From assembly GCA_020636225.1 (NCBI GenBank), contig JACJYI010000003.1, forward strand, positions 558,001 through 622,000: DNA of 64,000 nt, in the 5' to 3' direction. The position numbers and the translations under genes are program-made. The notes beneath the pieces were generated by a model. It did no database searches. It saw only the letters and a program-made list of their open reading frames with translations, and was not told the origin of the DNA. The stretch is from Lewinellaceae bacterium. GTDB lineage: Bacteria; Bacteroidota; Bacteroidia; Chitinophagales; Saprospiraceae. Shown here in pieces: positions 1 through 8,619 of the stretch (its first letter is position 1; each line of letters begins with the position of its first letter).

Positions 1-1438
1 CGGTTGTGATTAGCTTTCAGGATTGGTATATTTGATTTCGATCACAGCTGCGGTGCTTAATGGAATGAAACGTATCCGGTTGTGATTAGCTTTCAGGATT
101 GGTATATTTGATTTCGATCACAGCTTTATGTGATAAACGGAACTTACCAACAAGGTTGTGATTAGCTTTCAGGATTGGTATATTTGATTTCGATCACAGC
201 TACTCGGAAACATTTTTTCAAATGCCAAGGATGGGTTGTGATTGGCTTTCAGGATTGGTATATTTGATTTCGATCACAGCGGTGATGGACGCCATGCTGG
301 AGCTGCATGGGTCGTTGTGATTAGCTTTCAGGATTGGTATATTTTGTTGTGAGTCAGGTTAGCTTTCAGATCGTTGTGATTAGCTTCTTCAGGATTGGAT
401 ATATTTGATTTCGATCACAGCTGGACCGGCTCCTGGAAGCTCAATGCCACAATTGTGATTATTTCAGGATTGGTTGATTTGATTAGCTTTGCCAGGATTG
501 TGTATAGCTTTGATTTCGATCACAGCTGCAGCTTGTAGATGCTGGATGGTCGTGTTCCGTGTTGTGATTAGCTTTCAGGATTGGTATATTTGATTTCGAT
601 CACAGCATAAGCTGTGTGATCAGCATGGCCGGTTGTGATTAGCTTTCAGGATTGGTATATTTGATTTCGATCCACAGCCATCCATAGCTAGCCAGTGGAG
701 CAACTTACGTTTGTGATTAGCTTTCAGGATTGGTATATTTGATTTCGATCACTAAAGCTGCATCAAGTTGTGATGAGCTTTCGTGGATTGGTATATTTGA
801 GATCGGCTGTGTCAACCTACCAGTGAAGGCATTGTTGTGATTAGCTTTCAGGATTTGGTATATTTGATTTCGATCAGCCTATTGGCAGCTGAGAACAGCC
901 ATGTTGTGATTTAGCTTTCAGGATTGGTATATTTGATTTCGATCTGCATCAGGCAAGTTGTGTTGTGATTAGCTTTCAGGATTGGTATATTTGATTTCGA
1001 TCACAGTTCACCCTCCAATACGTCAGCCAGTGCTTTTCAACATCAGCCAGTTGTGATTAGCATTTTCCAGGATCAGTATATTTGATTTCGATCACAGCGG
1101 TGGGTCGATTATTGGACAATTAATTTGAGGGTTGTGATTCTTTCAGGATTGGTATTTAGTTGATTTATCTCCCTGTCTGTTGTGAACCGTTGTGATTAGC
1201 TTTCAGGATTGGTATATTTGATTTCGATCACAGCATACCCTGGCTTTCAGGATTGGTATATTTGATTTCGATCACAGCCAGACAGATAGTCTGAGGCATA
1301 ACAGTTGTGCCAGGTTTGTTGGATTAGCTTTCAGGATTGGTATATTTGATTTCGATCACAGCCTGGTCAAGTCAGTTGGTATCTCCCTGTCTGTTGTGAT
1401 TAGCTTTCAGGATTGGTATATTTGATTTCGATCACAGC
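1..1438 (+). CRISPR. Type II-C CRISPR array, about 20 repeat units of a 46-nt repeat, open at the left edge
   Basis: The repeat starts GTTGTGATTAGCTTTCAGG and ends TTTCGATCACAGC. Clean 46-nt copies lie at 3-48, 79-124, 155-200, 235-280, 561-606, 1189-1234 and 1393-1438, with 30-34-nt spacers between the first five. About half of the other units (near 314, 373, 453, 710, 766, 834, 903, 1050, 1131, 1242, 1316) carry indels or lack an end. Each intact repeat contains TTG, 20 bp, then TATATTTG, which matches the Bacteroidota -33/-7 promoter, so crRNAs are probably transcribed on the + strand from each repeat (inference; repeat-borne promoters are known in Neisseria and Campylobacter type II-C arrays). 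This direction is convergent with the cas genes. The window starts 2 nt before a repeat, so the array probably continues to the left. Confidence 0.97.
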
Positions 1439-1463
1439 ATACCCTGGCGTAACGCCTTGGTAT

Positions 1464-1503
1464 GCTGTGATTTATATCTCATTTCAGGATCTGAAATCGA
1501 CGA
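1464..1503 (+). repeat. Degenerate terminal CRISPR repeat at the cas-proximal end
   Basis: After the last good repeat and a possible 25-nt spacer, the sequence TGTGATTTATATCTC-ATTTCAGGAT resembles the first half of the CRISPR repeat with an insertion, and is followed by GAAATCG. It looks like a decayed terminal repeat. The alternative is chance similarity in the gap between array and cas2. Confidence 0.45.
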
Positions 1504-1528
1504 CACGTTTACCGGTTGCACCCGGTAC

Positions 1529-1876
1529 TCAGAATAATTCCAATTGCTGTGGAGCCGGTTCGGCACCGGTGAGAACTGCGCCCCGGAACAATTCCATGAG
1601 GCTGTACTGGCGATCTGTGATCAGCAGGATGCAGACGAATCCATCCTTGGGGACCATTTTCTTGACCCGGTTGCGATGGGTCTGGGCGTGTTCCTTGCTG
1701 GGACAGAACCGCATGTAGATCGAATACTGAAACATCAGGAATCCGTCCTTGATCATGCCCAGGCGAAAGTCATGCGCATCTTTGCGCTGCTTCTTGGTCT
1801 CGGTTGGGAGATCGAACAAGACAACGACCCACATATTGCGGTATTGATTCAGCCGGTCGGTTCTAAACGGCTTCAT
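1529..1876 (-). CDS. cas2: CRISPR-associated endonuclease Cas2 (type II-C)
   Basis: Small ferredoxin-fold nuclease-like subunit that forms the spacer-integration complex with Cas1. The product of 115 aa contains WVVVLFDLPTETKK, whose Asp is the conserved Cas2 metal-site residue, then a KDGF-MFQYSIY segment and a late LLITDRQ strand, as in Bacteroidota type II Cas2. The ATG at 1876 starts MKPFRTDRLNQYR just before the fold and overlaps the end of cas1 by 14 bp. An upstream in-frame start would add 25 residues unlike the family. A shorter start at MWVVV (1834) is possible. It is the last gene of the cas9-cas1-cas2 operon and ends about 90 bp from the array, which is transcribed towards it. Confidence 0.93.
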   Translation of the reverse strand: MKPFRTDRLNQYRNMWVVVLFDLPTETKKQRKDAHDFRLGMIKDGFLMFQYSIYMRFCPSKEHAQTHRNRVKKMVPKDGFVCILLITDRQYSLMELFRGAVLTGAEPAPQQLELF

Positions 1877-2762
1877 ATTGTGGGTACAGCAATTTGCGTG
1901 CCGACCCGTCAAAACACTTGACCAGACTCTGTGCCGTACGTTGCATGGCATTCCACATCGGGCTGGTCACACTGTCGATCTGCACATCCTGGGAAGCGAG
2001 CGACCAGAACGCCATTTTTTCTGCCGTCAGTAGTTCATCACCGATCCGACTCTCATCGGCCAGGGCACAGACCAGAGCATCCACATAGGGGCGGTAGGGT
2101 TCCATGATATCATCGACCAGGCAAAACGCATTGTACTTGTTGTGATGGTGGATGCCCAGGGCCAGGAGGAGGCCGCTGCTGACCAATGCCCGGGCCATCA
2201 TTGCCCGGATCACTGCATAGCCGTAATTGAGATAATGATTGGGCGGTTCGCCAAATCGCTCCCGAATGAACAAGGGGTATGAGTCAAAGATGGACGACCA
2301 GTAGATTGCCGCCGCCTGCCCTTCACAATTGGTGCCGTCGCCAGAAGTGACCTCCCGGACCAAATGGTCCATTTTCAGAGAAGGTTGACCACGCCACCTC
2401 AACACTCCGGTCTGGTTGGTGATCTTGGCCTGTACGGTTTGAGCCCAGAGATTTTTTTTCAACGGGACGCTGGCGGACAATTGGGCCTGATACCGTTCAC
2501 TGAGTTCGACATGCCCTTCAAGGGGATGCATGATGCCCTGCGGCATATGCCGGTCGTCGCAATTGACAATGATGACGTTCGCCTCCATGCAGGCCTGGAT
2601 CACCGCATGGCTGAGGCTGATCTGCTGGTGCTCGATGATCAGCATGCCGATATCGGCAACGGGGACAGATCGGGGCGCCTCCTCCTTCCGTTCGATCCAC
2701 AGTTGACGATTCCGAATGGACAACTTCGCTGGCTTAGCAAATAACAGGGTCCGCTTGATCAT
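1863..2762 (-). CDS. cas1: CRISPR-associated integrase Cas1 (type II-C)
   Basis: Metal-dependent integrase that, with Cas2, inserts new spacers at the array. The 299-aa product has the N-terminal beta domain (MIKRTLLFAKPAKLSIR) and the all-alpha catalytic domain with the expected acidic/His residues: Glu in CEGQAAAIYW, His in ALGIHHHNKYNAF and Asp in CLVDDIMEPYRP. Length is typical of type II Cas1. The cas9 stop codon (2766-2768) is followed directly by GTG then ATG; I chose the ATG at 2762, though the GTG at 2765 would add one residue. The near-zero spacing implies translational coupling with cas9. cas2 overlaps the 3' end. No csn2 or cas4 follows, consistent with subtype II-C. Confidence 0.96.
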   Translation of the reverse strand: MIKRTLLFAKPAKLSIRNRQLWIERKEEAPRSVPVADIGMLIIEHQQISLSHAVIQACMEANVIIVNCDDRHMPQGIMHPLEGHVELSERYQAQLSASVPLKKNLWAQTVQAKITNQTGVLRWRGQPSLKMDHLVREVTSGDGTNCEGQAAAIYWSSIFDSYPLFIRERFGEPPNHYLNYGYAVIRAMMARALVSSGLLLALGIHHHNKYNAFCLVDDIMEPYRPYVDALVCALADESRIGDELLTAEKMAFWSLASQDVQIDSVTSPMWNAMQRTAQSLVKCFDGSARKLLYPQYEAV

Positions 2763-2765
2763 CAC

Positions 2766-5700
2766 TTAGCCGATTTGGGCAATATGGCCTAGCCGATTTA
2801 TTTTGACTTTGAAGCCTGTTAGATTCTTGAAGCTGGTAATTCGTTTAAAGGCAAATTCGGTTTCGCGCTTCAGGGTTGTTTCCAGGTGATGACGGAATAC
2901 AAAATCTGGTCCGCCACTGGCAGTTGTAGTTAATTTTTGTACCCGGAATAAATGATCGCTGATCAATTCCCGATTGGATGGGTCGAAAATATTGACCTCG
3001 TTTGGATCAAGGTCAAAGATGAAATAATCATTGATGTGTAACGCATATTCCAAAGGCCATCCAAGATCATTTTGTGATGCATAAACCGGGAATCCCTGTC
3101 TCCTTCGTTCTACAGCTTCCATAAAGGATACCATTTCCAGCTTCCGTTCACCATCCGGACCTTTGAAAACGGCGGCGTGGTGATTGTTTCGGGTATATAC
3201 ATAATCGATCGGTTTTCGACCATTATGGTGCAATGGGATCAGATCACCATTGTCGATCACCTTGACAGATTTGATCTCGATGCCCTTTGCTTGGTTCAAC
3301 CAGATCGGGTTGTTCTCCAGATCGCTGAAGGCTTTCTTTTTATCCCCACCAAAGTCATAGAGGCGTTCCTGGAGAATATTGTGGATCTTGGGATCTACCA
3401 CTTTTTCCAGTTTGAGGTCGGGGCCGATCGCCTTGCGAATGGTGAACTGTTCCTTCCAGCACCTTACTTCGGTTAAGGGTTTGCCATTGTAGATCAATGG
3501 GTTCTTCTTCAGATTCCCAAATGCTCTGGCAGAATCCATTTCATGGGATTGCAAATGGGCCAGGACGAAACGACGAACGTCTGGATCGACGATCAGATGA
3601 GCATTGGTGAATCGTTTGTCCAATGGGGTCAGGTTTGGATCATACCATTTCATCTGACCATATACCGTCTCTAGATGCAGTTGACCTCTCGGGGTCTGGG
3701 TTCGCTGGGTACCGTAATGGCCCTTCCCTTTCTTCTTGTATCGATTGGTGTTCCAGGTGGTGACCTTGTTCTTGCCCTTGAACGAGATCAGGATTCGGCT
3801 GACTGCAGACTTGACATCGGAACGAAAGGCAGGCCAAGGTTCTTCAAAGGCTTTCTCGCGAATCCGTTTCTGTTGAGGGTCATCTGCGCGGGCGTTCAGG
3901 GTATTCAGTCGTTGAATGATGCTTTGGCTGGTGGCGGCTACGACCAGGGCATCGATAGCATGGTGGCGGTGGTCATCTCGTTTGCTCCAGTCCTCGATCT
4001 TCATGATCCGCTTTCCACCTTTAGTTTCCTTCCAGGTGACCATGTCCAGTTCCTCATACTTCTTGTGATTGAGTTCCTGCATCATATGGGCCAGCCCCCA
4101 TTCATTTCGGAGTGTGCTGGTCACCGAACCAGTTGTCGAAGTGACCATGGTGGAGATCTTCCTGGCGATCTGGAGTGCAGCCTTGACGATGTACTGGCTT
4201 TCATTCAACTGTCTGTTGATAAAATCGTCAGGGATGTCGGCAGCCTGCATGCGCAGTTTTGACTTTTTCACAAACGGCATGTCCTTGCATGCCTCAATGT
4301 CCTGTTGAAAACGGCGTAATTCAGCTTCCCCCTTAGAGGCCATATACTCCCAGGCGGTCATATTGCCTTTTTCTCGGTTCAGCGCGCTTTCGCATAGGAT
4401 CTTGTTGGTGAATGAGTCATCAAATAGCCGTGATTGAGGGATGATATGATCGACATCATACTCATCTGTCGTGAACAATCTGGCCGGGCTGATCGGTTGT
4501 CCGGAATAGAGGGATTTCATGCCCGCTTCCTTCCATAGTTTGTACTTGTCAATATCCTTTCGCGAGATCTGAGTCAACCCAAACTCATCGCGAAGCTTCT
4601 TCGCGGCGTCTTCATTCCGCCTTGTGTTTTCGGCGATGCGTTTGCTCACATCCTTCCGCTTCTTGGCATTCATCTTCAGTTCCCTGGCCAACTCGATCCG
4701 GATCTCGTCAGGGCGACCAAGGGCTGGATCTTGGATAATGGCATTCAACAGGTGGATGAGTTGGTTCAATATCTTCTCGACCGTCGGATTCCGGAGTGAA
4801 TTCTTCTTGAGCACCTCGATGTGATCCTGCAGTTCTCGAGAATCCCGTTCATCTCTGGTTTCATGCAACGAATGACGGTATCCAGCCAATTCAGCGGCTT
4901 TGTCATATTCATGCCCCTGCATCATATAAGGGATGATCCTTCGCATGGCTTTCACGCTCAAACTGCCGTAATCGTTGACGAGCCTCACGTTGGCAACCTT
5001 GCGGGCGACCAGATCTGGCAGTTTGTATTGTTCCTGCAGGTTCTTGATCAAACTGTCCTGGTCGGTGGCACTATAGATCAGGTGCCACATCATCATGGCC
5101 GGTTGCTTGTCGAAATCATTTCCCTCCAGGGTCCAATCGACAGTGATCAGGTCATAGGTGTCGAAACCGCATCCCTCCAGTGCGGCATCCAGTCCAGAAC
5201 GGGTATAGTTTCCTTCGAGGACCTCAAAGTTGAATTGCACCGGATCCAATCGTCCGATCTTCAATTCCTTTTTCAGGGCAGCGGTGGTCATTTTTCCCTT
5301 GCTGTTCAGGATTTCGAACAGTCGATTTTTTGTCTTCATGTCCAAGAATTGTTCCTGGCCACTATCATCTTTGATTCGGATATTGTGCAACTGCTGCCAG
5401 ATCTTGAAGACCTGGAAGACCGGTGAAGACTTCGGAGCAACCCGCTTGGAAGGCTCGAGGGTGCATTTGGAGATCAACCCTTTTTGTGACTTCAAAGGTC
5501 GTTGGTAAAAGATGGTCCGATTGGCGATCTGATGATAGAGACGGTCATCCATTTCCGCATAGGCCTTCTTTTGGGTATGCCAGATACGGTCAAATTCAGC
5601 GCGATAACTACTTCTACTGTAAGTGCGGTTCTTTAATGTTGACCATCGATTGACCAACAGAAGTTCCAGATGCTTTTGGCCAATGGTCATATCTCTGGTG

Positions 5701-6185
5701 ATTAACTCTCTATCTCGTTCCCGGATTCTTTCCAGGTATTCTGTGCCTTCTTCATCATCATTGACAGCCTTTCGATTGCTTTGATAACCACGTTTCCCGT
5801 TCAAGGCAAGGAAAACGCGTGCCAGTTCCTCCCTGCCGATGATCGAGGTGGCTGCTTTGGCTCGAAGCCCGTAGATGTAAAGTGGATCATCACTTTGCCA
5901 CTCAAATCCACTCTGAATCCATCCAATGTCTTCCATGATGGCCAGGAGTTGTTGACGTCTGAGTTTGAAGCGCTGGTTATTCCGGCGCAAGGATCGTTTG
6001 GCTGTCCGTTCAGCAGAAGCACTGACCGAGTTTCCTTTGGAGAACTCATCTGCATCTCTGGTGTCGATCGGTACGATATGGACACCTGCGTCTAGAATTT
6101 TTCCTGTTTTTTTGTCTTTGTCTATTGCGATCATGCCCCAGCCGATCGAAGAAATACCTAAATCTAATCCGAGTACTTTTTTCAT
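2766..6185 (-). CDS. cas9: CRISPR-associated endonuclease Cas9, compact type II-C
   Basis: RNA-guided double-strand DNA endonuclease, 1139 aa. Visible parts: RuvC-I with LGLDLGISSIGWG (Asp8), an Arg-rich bridge helix around residues 55-80 (RTAKRSLRRNNQRFKLRR), a REC lobe to about 480, RuvC-II IELAREL (Glu498), an HNH domain with YDVDHIIPQSR (Asp579, His580) and downstream Asn603, RuvC-III HRHHAIDALVVA (His742, Asp745), then a C-terminal WED/PAM-interacting region ending KVKINRLGHIAQIG. All expected catalytic residues are present, so it should be active. Many Bacteroidota Cas9 proteins I know of exceed 1300 aa, so this is short for the phylum. Start is the ATG at 6185, divergent from the tracrRNA, whose promoter overlaps the cas9 5' end. 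Base composition is more AT-rich than neighbouring metabolic genes, consistent with acquisition by transfer. Confidence 0.98.
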   Translation of the reverse strand: MKKVLGLDLGISSIGWGMIAIDKDKKTGKILDAGVHIVPIDTRDADEFSKGNSVSASAERTAKRSLRRNNQRFKLRRQQLLAIMEDIGWIQSGFEWQSDDPLYIYGLRAKAATSIIGREELARVFLALNGKRGYQSNRKAVNDDEEGTEYLERIRERDRELITRDMTIGQKHLELLLVNRWSTLKNRTYSRSSYRAEFDRIWHTQKKAYAEMDDRLYHQIANRTIFYQRPLKSQKGLISKCTLEPSKRVAPKSSPVFQVFKIWQQLHNIRIKDDSGQEQFLDMKTKNRLFEILNSKGKMTTAALKKELKIGRLDPVQFNFEVLEGNYTRSGLDAALEGCGFDTYDLITVDWTLEGNDFDKQPAMMMWHLIYSATDQDSLIKNLQEQYKLPDLVARKVANVRLVNDYGSLSVKAMRRIIPYMMQGHEYDKAAELAGYRHSLHETRDERDSRELQDHIEVLKKNSLRNPTVEKILNQLIHLLNAIIQDPALGRPDEIRIELARELKMNAKKRKDVSKRIAENTRRNEDAAKKLRDEFGLTQISRKDIDKYKLWKEAGMKSLYSGQPISPARLFTTDEYDVDHIIPQSRLFDDSFTNKILCESALNREKGNMTAWEYMASKGEAELRRFQQDIEACKDMPFVKKSKLRMQAADIPDDFINRQLNESQYIVKAALQIARKISTMVTSTTGSVTSTLRNEWGLAHMMQELNHKKYEELDMVTWKETKGGKRIMKIEDWSKRDDHRHHAIDALVVAATSQSIIQRLNTLNARADDPQQKRIREKAFEEPWPAFRSDVKSAVSRILISFKGKNKVTTWNTNRYKKKGKGHYGTQRTQTPRGQLHLETVYGQMKWYDPNLTPLDKRFTNAHLIVDPDVRRFVLAHLQSHEMDSARAFGNLKKNPLIYNGKPLTEVRCWKEQFTIRKAIGPDLKLEKVVDPKIHNILQERLYDFGGDKKKAFSDLENNPIWLNQAKGIEIKSVKVIDNGDLIPLHHNGRKPIDYVYTRNNHHAAVFKGPDGERKLEMVSFMEAVERRRQGFPVYASQNDLGWPLEYALHINDYFIFDLDPNEVNIFDPSNRELISDHLFRVQKLTTTASGGPDFVFRHHLETTLKRETEFAFKRITSFKNLTGFKVKINRLGHIAQIG

Positions 6186-6207
6186 AACAATGAATGATCT
6201 ATCTTTG
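6177..6207 (+). promoter_or_regulatory. Predicted tracrRNA promoter (Bacteroidota type)
   Basis: TATCTTTG at 6200-6207 matches the Bacteroidota -7 box TAnnTTTG, with a T-rich stretch about 20 bp upstream at 6177-6182 as a weak -33 box. A start near 6213 would put the anti-repeat at the very 5' end of the transcript. It overlaps the cas9 start codon on the other strand. Confidence 0.6.
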
Positions 6208-6212
6208 AATCA

Positions 6213-6288
6213 CCAATTCTGAAGCTAATCACAATAAGGATGTTTCCGTTGTGAAAACAATCAAAGCGGCCTTCGGGTCGCTTTTTTT
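6213..6288 (+). ncRNA. tracrRNA (predicted)
   Basis: The segment CCAATTCTGAAGCTAATCAC followed by AA is a near-perfect reverse complement of the first 23-24 nt of the CRISPR repeat, with one transition and one single-base gap; this is the anti-repeat. It is followed by a small hairpin (GTTTCCGTTGTGAAAAC) and a GC-rich terminator hairpin with a TTCG loop and T-run. Total about 76 nt. It lies directly upstream of cas9 and is divergent from it. It would pair with the repeat part of each crRNA and be loaded into Cas9. Exact ends are inferred from promoter and terminator. Confidence 0.88.
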
Positions 6289-6289
6289 T
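6263..6289 (+). terminator. Rho-independent terminator of the tracrRNA
   Basis: Stem AAAGCGGCC / GGTCGCTTT closed by a TTCG tetraloop and followed by a run of T. It forms the 3' hairpin of the tracrRNA. Confidence 0.88.
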
Positions 6290-6527
6290 GGTGTTAATAT
6301 CGGGAGTATCACCAATACTGTCAATACGGCAAGGATAAATTCCAGACTCTGATCTTCGGATTGGGCACTTCCTTTGCAAGGATCGTTCATTTTCCTTCTT
6401 GTCATTTAGAGTTGATGATCAACTCCACACCTCACCTATCCCTGCCTCCGCCCCTGGGCGGTAAACCATGGGATGGCCCTCTGCACCCGGCGTAAACCAG
6501 AAGGCGAAACCGGTTGTTATCCTGTCT

Positions 6528-7403
6528 ATGAACAACAAATCCATCGCTCATTTCTATCGGGTCGACCAGCCGCACATGGTTGGCGACGGCTTTAGGGTCA
6601 AAGGGTATCTGCCCGGACCACGGAATCTGCAACAGCAGGTCAGTCCATTCTACCTGCTGGACTATAATTCACCACACTTCTTTCCGGCGACGGATACTCC
6701 GCGGGGTGTTGGCGTCCATCCGCACAAGGGGTTCGAGACGGTGACCATCGTCTTTGAGGGTGAGTTGGCCCATGCCGATTCCACAGGCAGCAGCGGCACC
6801 ATCGGCCAGGATGAGGTGCAATGGATGACGGCCGGTGCCGGAGTGCTCCACAAGGAGTTCCAGACACCGGAGTTCTCCCGAGCCGGTGGGGTCCAGCACA
6901 TGCTCCAGCTGTGGGTCAACCTGCCCGCCAGGCACAAGCAGCATGCCCCCAGATATCAGACCCTGACCAGCGAGAACATCCCGGTGGTCAAGCTGGATGA
7001 AAACGGGAGTATCGTTCGTGTCATTGGAGGTGATTATATCGGTGTCCAGGGCGCTGCGGAGACCCTCAGCCCGCTCAGCCTGCTGGATATCCGGCTGGTG
7101 CCCGGTAGCCAGACCAGTATTCCGGTGCCGTCCGGATGGAACGCGCTTCTCCTCCAGGTGGATGGCGAGGCCATCATTCAGGATTCACAGTCGTCCGAGG
7201 AAGGCGATATGGCGGTGTTCGGGAACGAGGACGGCCAGGTCACCATCCGGACCGAACAGCACCCCTCCCGCTTCATCCTGATGATGGGCGAACCCCTGAA
7301 CGAACCGATCGCCGCCTACGGCCCCTTCCTCATGAATACCCAGCAAGAGATCGTCGAGGCCATCCAGGAGTTTCAGAGCGGAAAGTTCGGCATCCTGCAC
7401 TGA
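6528..7403 (+). CDS. Pirin family protein (bicupin)
   Basis: Cytoplasmic cupin protein; family members act as quercetin dioxygenases or redox-sensing co-regulators, so the substrate cannot be told here. The 291-aa product carries the pirin N-terminal cupin with metal ligands in HPHKGFETVTIV and the later AGAGVLHKEF segment (His, His, His, Glu pattern). The second cupin (about residues 170-285) ends with the pirin C-terminal motif GEPLNEPIAAYGPFLMNT. I chose the ATG at 6528, which begins MNNKSIAHFYRV; an in-frame ATG at 6468 would add 20 residues with no family similarity. It stands alone between the CRISPR locus and a secreted protein. Confidence 0.93.
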   Translation: MNNKSIAHFYRVDQPHMVGDGFRVKGYLPGPRNLQQQVSPFYLLDYNSPHFFPATDTPRGVGVHPHKGFETVTIVFEGELAHADSTGSSGTIGQDEVQWMTAGAGVLHKEFQTPEFSRAGGVQHMLQLWVNLPARHKQHAPRYQTLTSENIPVVKLDENGSIVRVIGGDYIGVQGAAETLSPLSLLDIRLVPGSQTSIPVPSGWNALLLQVDGEAIIQDSQSSEEGDMAVFGNEDGQVTIRTEQHPSRFILMMGEPLNEPIAAYGPFLMNTQQEIVEAIQEFQSGKFGILH

Positions 7404-7482
7404 CGCATCCGCAGGAGTGTACGGCACCCCATTTACCGGATTCACGATGGGTGATCTCCAGGATTTGTTGTAATTTCCTTGC

Positions 7483-8619
7483 ATGAACAAGGCGTACATT
7501 CTCCTCCTGACAGGTCTGACCTTATCCGCCATTTCCCTCCGGGGGCAGTCCGACTATTGCACTACCCTGGATCAGCAAGGGCTGATTTTTTGCGATGACT
7601 TCGAAAGCAGCGAACCCCTGACCGGCCGTTACTTTGAGGTCGATGACAACAACGGCGAGTTCGGTGTTCAACCGGGTGTGGGCCGCGATGGCAGCAAGGG
7701 CGTGCGCGGCCTGTGGCAGGAAGGGGAGGTGGATGCCGGTGGATTGCTCAAATCATTCGGCCGCACGCCTTCCAATTATATCGGACAGCATGCGAATCTG
7801 CCCGACAGCAATTTCATGGAGGTCTACTGGAAGCTGGATGTGCGCCATCAGGAAGGCTGGCAGGGCAATGGTCCGGCCAAGTTGTGCCGGGCCCTGACCA
7901 TGGCCAATGCCAACTGGGCCACGGGCGCCATGGCGCATCTCTGGACCGGAGGACCGAATGATCAGTATCTGGGCATGGACCCGGCCAGTGGCATCGATGT
8001 CAACGGCAACCTGGTGACCACCACCTATAATGATTTCGCCAATATGCGCTGGCTGGGTTGGAAATACGGCACGACCCCCATGTTTGCAGACCAGGAGGCC
8101 GGAAAGTGGTTTTGTGTCGAAGGACATATCCGCCTGAATACCCCCGGCGAGTCAGACGGCGTGTTCGAGTTCTGGATCAATGATACCCTGCAGCAAGGCA
8201 GCTACAACCTCAACTGGCATGGCGACTGGAATGCCGATCCGGACCATTACGGGATCAATGCCCTGTTCATCAACAACTACTGGAATGCCGGTTCACCGGT
8301 CGAACAGGAACGGTATTTCGACAATGTGGTCATCGCCACCCAGCGCATCGGTTGTCCGGAGCCGGTGACCCGGGTGGAATCTGCGCCCAATGGCCAGGAG
8401 ATATTCCGTGTCGGACCGGCCGGTTTTGAATGGGACCTTCTCCCCGGGTTGAGCGGGGAGGTCATCGTGTCTTCCGTGCTCGGTCAGGTTGCCCAGGTAT
8501 TCCAGGTGCAGGCCGCCGGATTCCGGCCGTTTGCCCCGGAGATGATCCCCGGGATCTATTACTACTCCGTCCGCCTGTCTGATGGCCAGATCATCCACGG
8601 CCCGGCGCTGGTCAGGTGA
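7483..8619 (+). CDS. Secreted lectin/lyase-like beta-sandwich protein with a type IX sorting domain
   Basis: Product of 378 aa. Residues 1-21 form a signal peptide (hydrophobic core ILLLTGLTLSAIS, cleavage near GQ). The mature part begins with DYCTTLDQQGLIFCDDFES and holds aromatic beta-strand segments (MEVYWKLDVRHQEGW, GKWFCVEGHIRLNTPG, DGVFEFWINDT, DNVVIATQRIGC) of the kind found in concanavalin-type glycan-binding or polysaccharide lyase folds; the enzymatic role is unknown. The last 75 residues resemble a Bacteroidota C-terminal sorting domain (GEVIVSSVLGQ, PGIYYYSVRLSDG). It is therefore probably secreted by the type IX system and surface-attached or released. It is monocistronic and followed by a long repeat region. 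Confidence 0.75.
   Translation: MNKAYILLLTGLTLSAISLRGQSDYCTTLDQQGLIFCDDFESSEPLTGRYFEVDDNNGEFGVQPGVGRDGSKGVRGLWQEGEVDAGGLLKSFGRTPSNYIGQHANLPDSNFMEVYWKLDVRHQEGWQGNGPAKLCRALTMANANWATGAMAHLWTGGPNDQYLGMDPASGIDVNGNLVTTTYNDFANMRWLGWKYGTTPMFADQEAGKWFCVEGHIRLNTPGESDGVFEFWINDTLQQGSYNLNWHGDWNADPDHYGINALFINNYWNAGSPVEQERYFDNVVIATQRIGCPEPVTRVESAPNGQEIFRVGPAGFEWDLLPGLSGEVIVSSVLGQVAQVFQVQAAGFRPFAPEMIPGIYYYSVRLSDGQIIHGPALVR

Noticed and set aside
1529..1951. Longer Cas2 with 25 extra N-terminal residues
   Set aside because: The extension overlaps cas1 and does not resemble Cas2; the ATG at 1876 fits.
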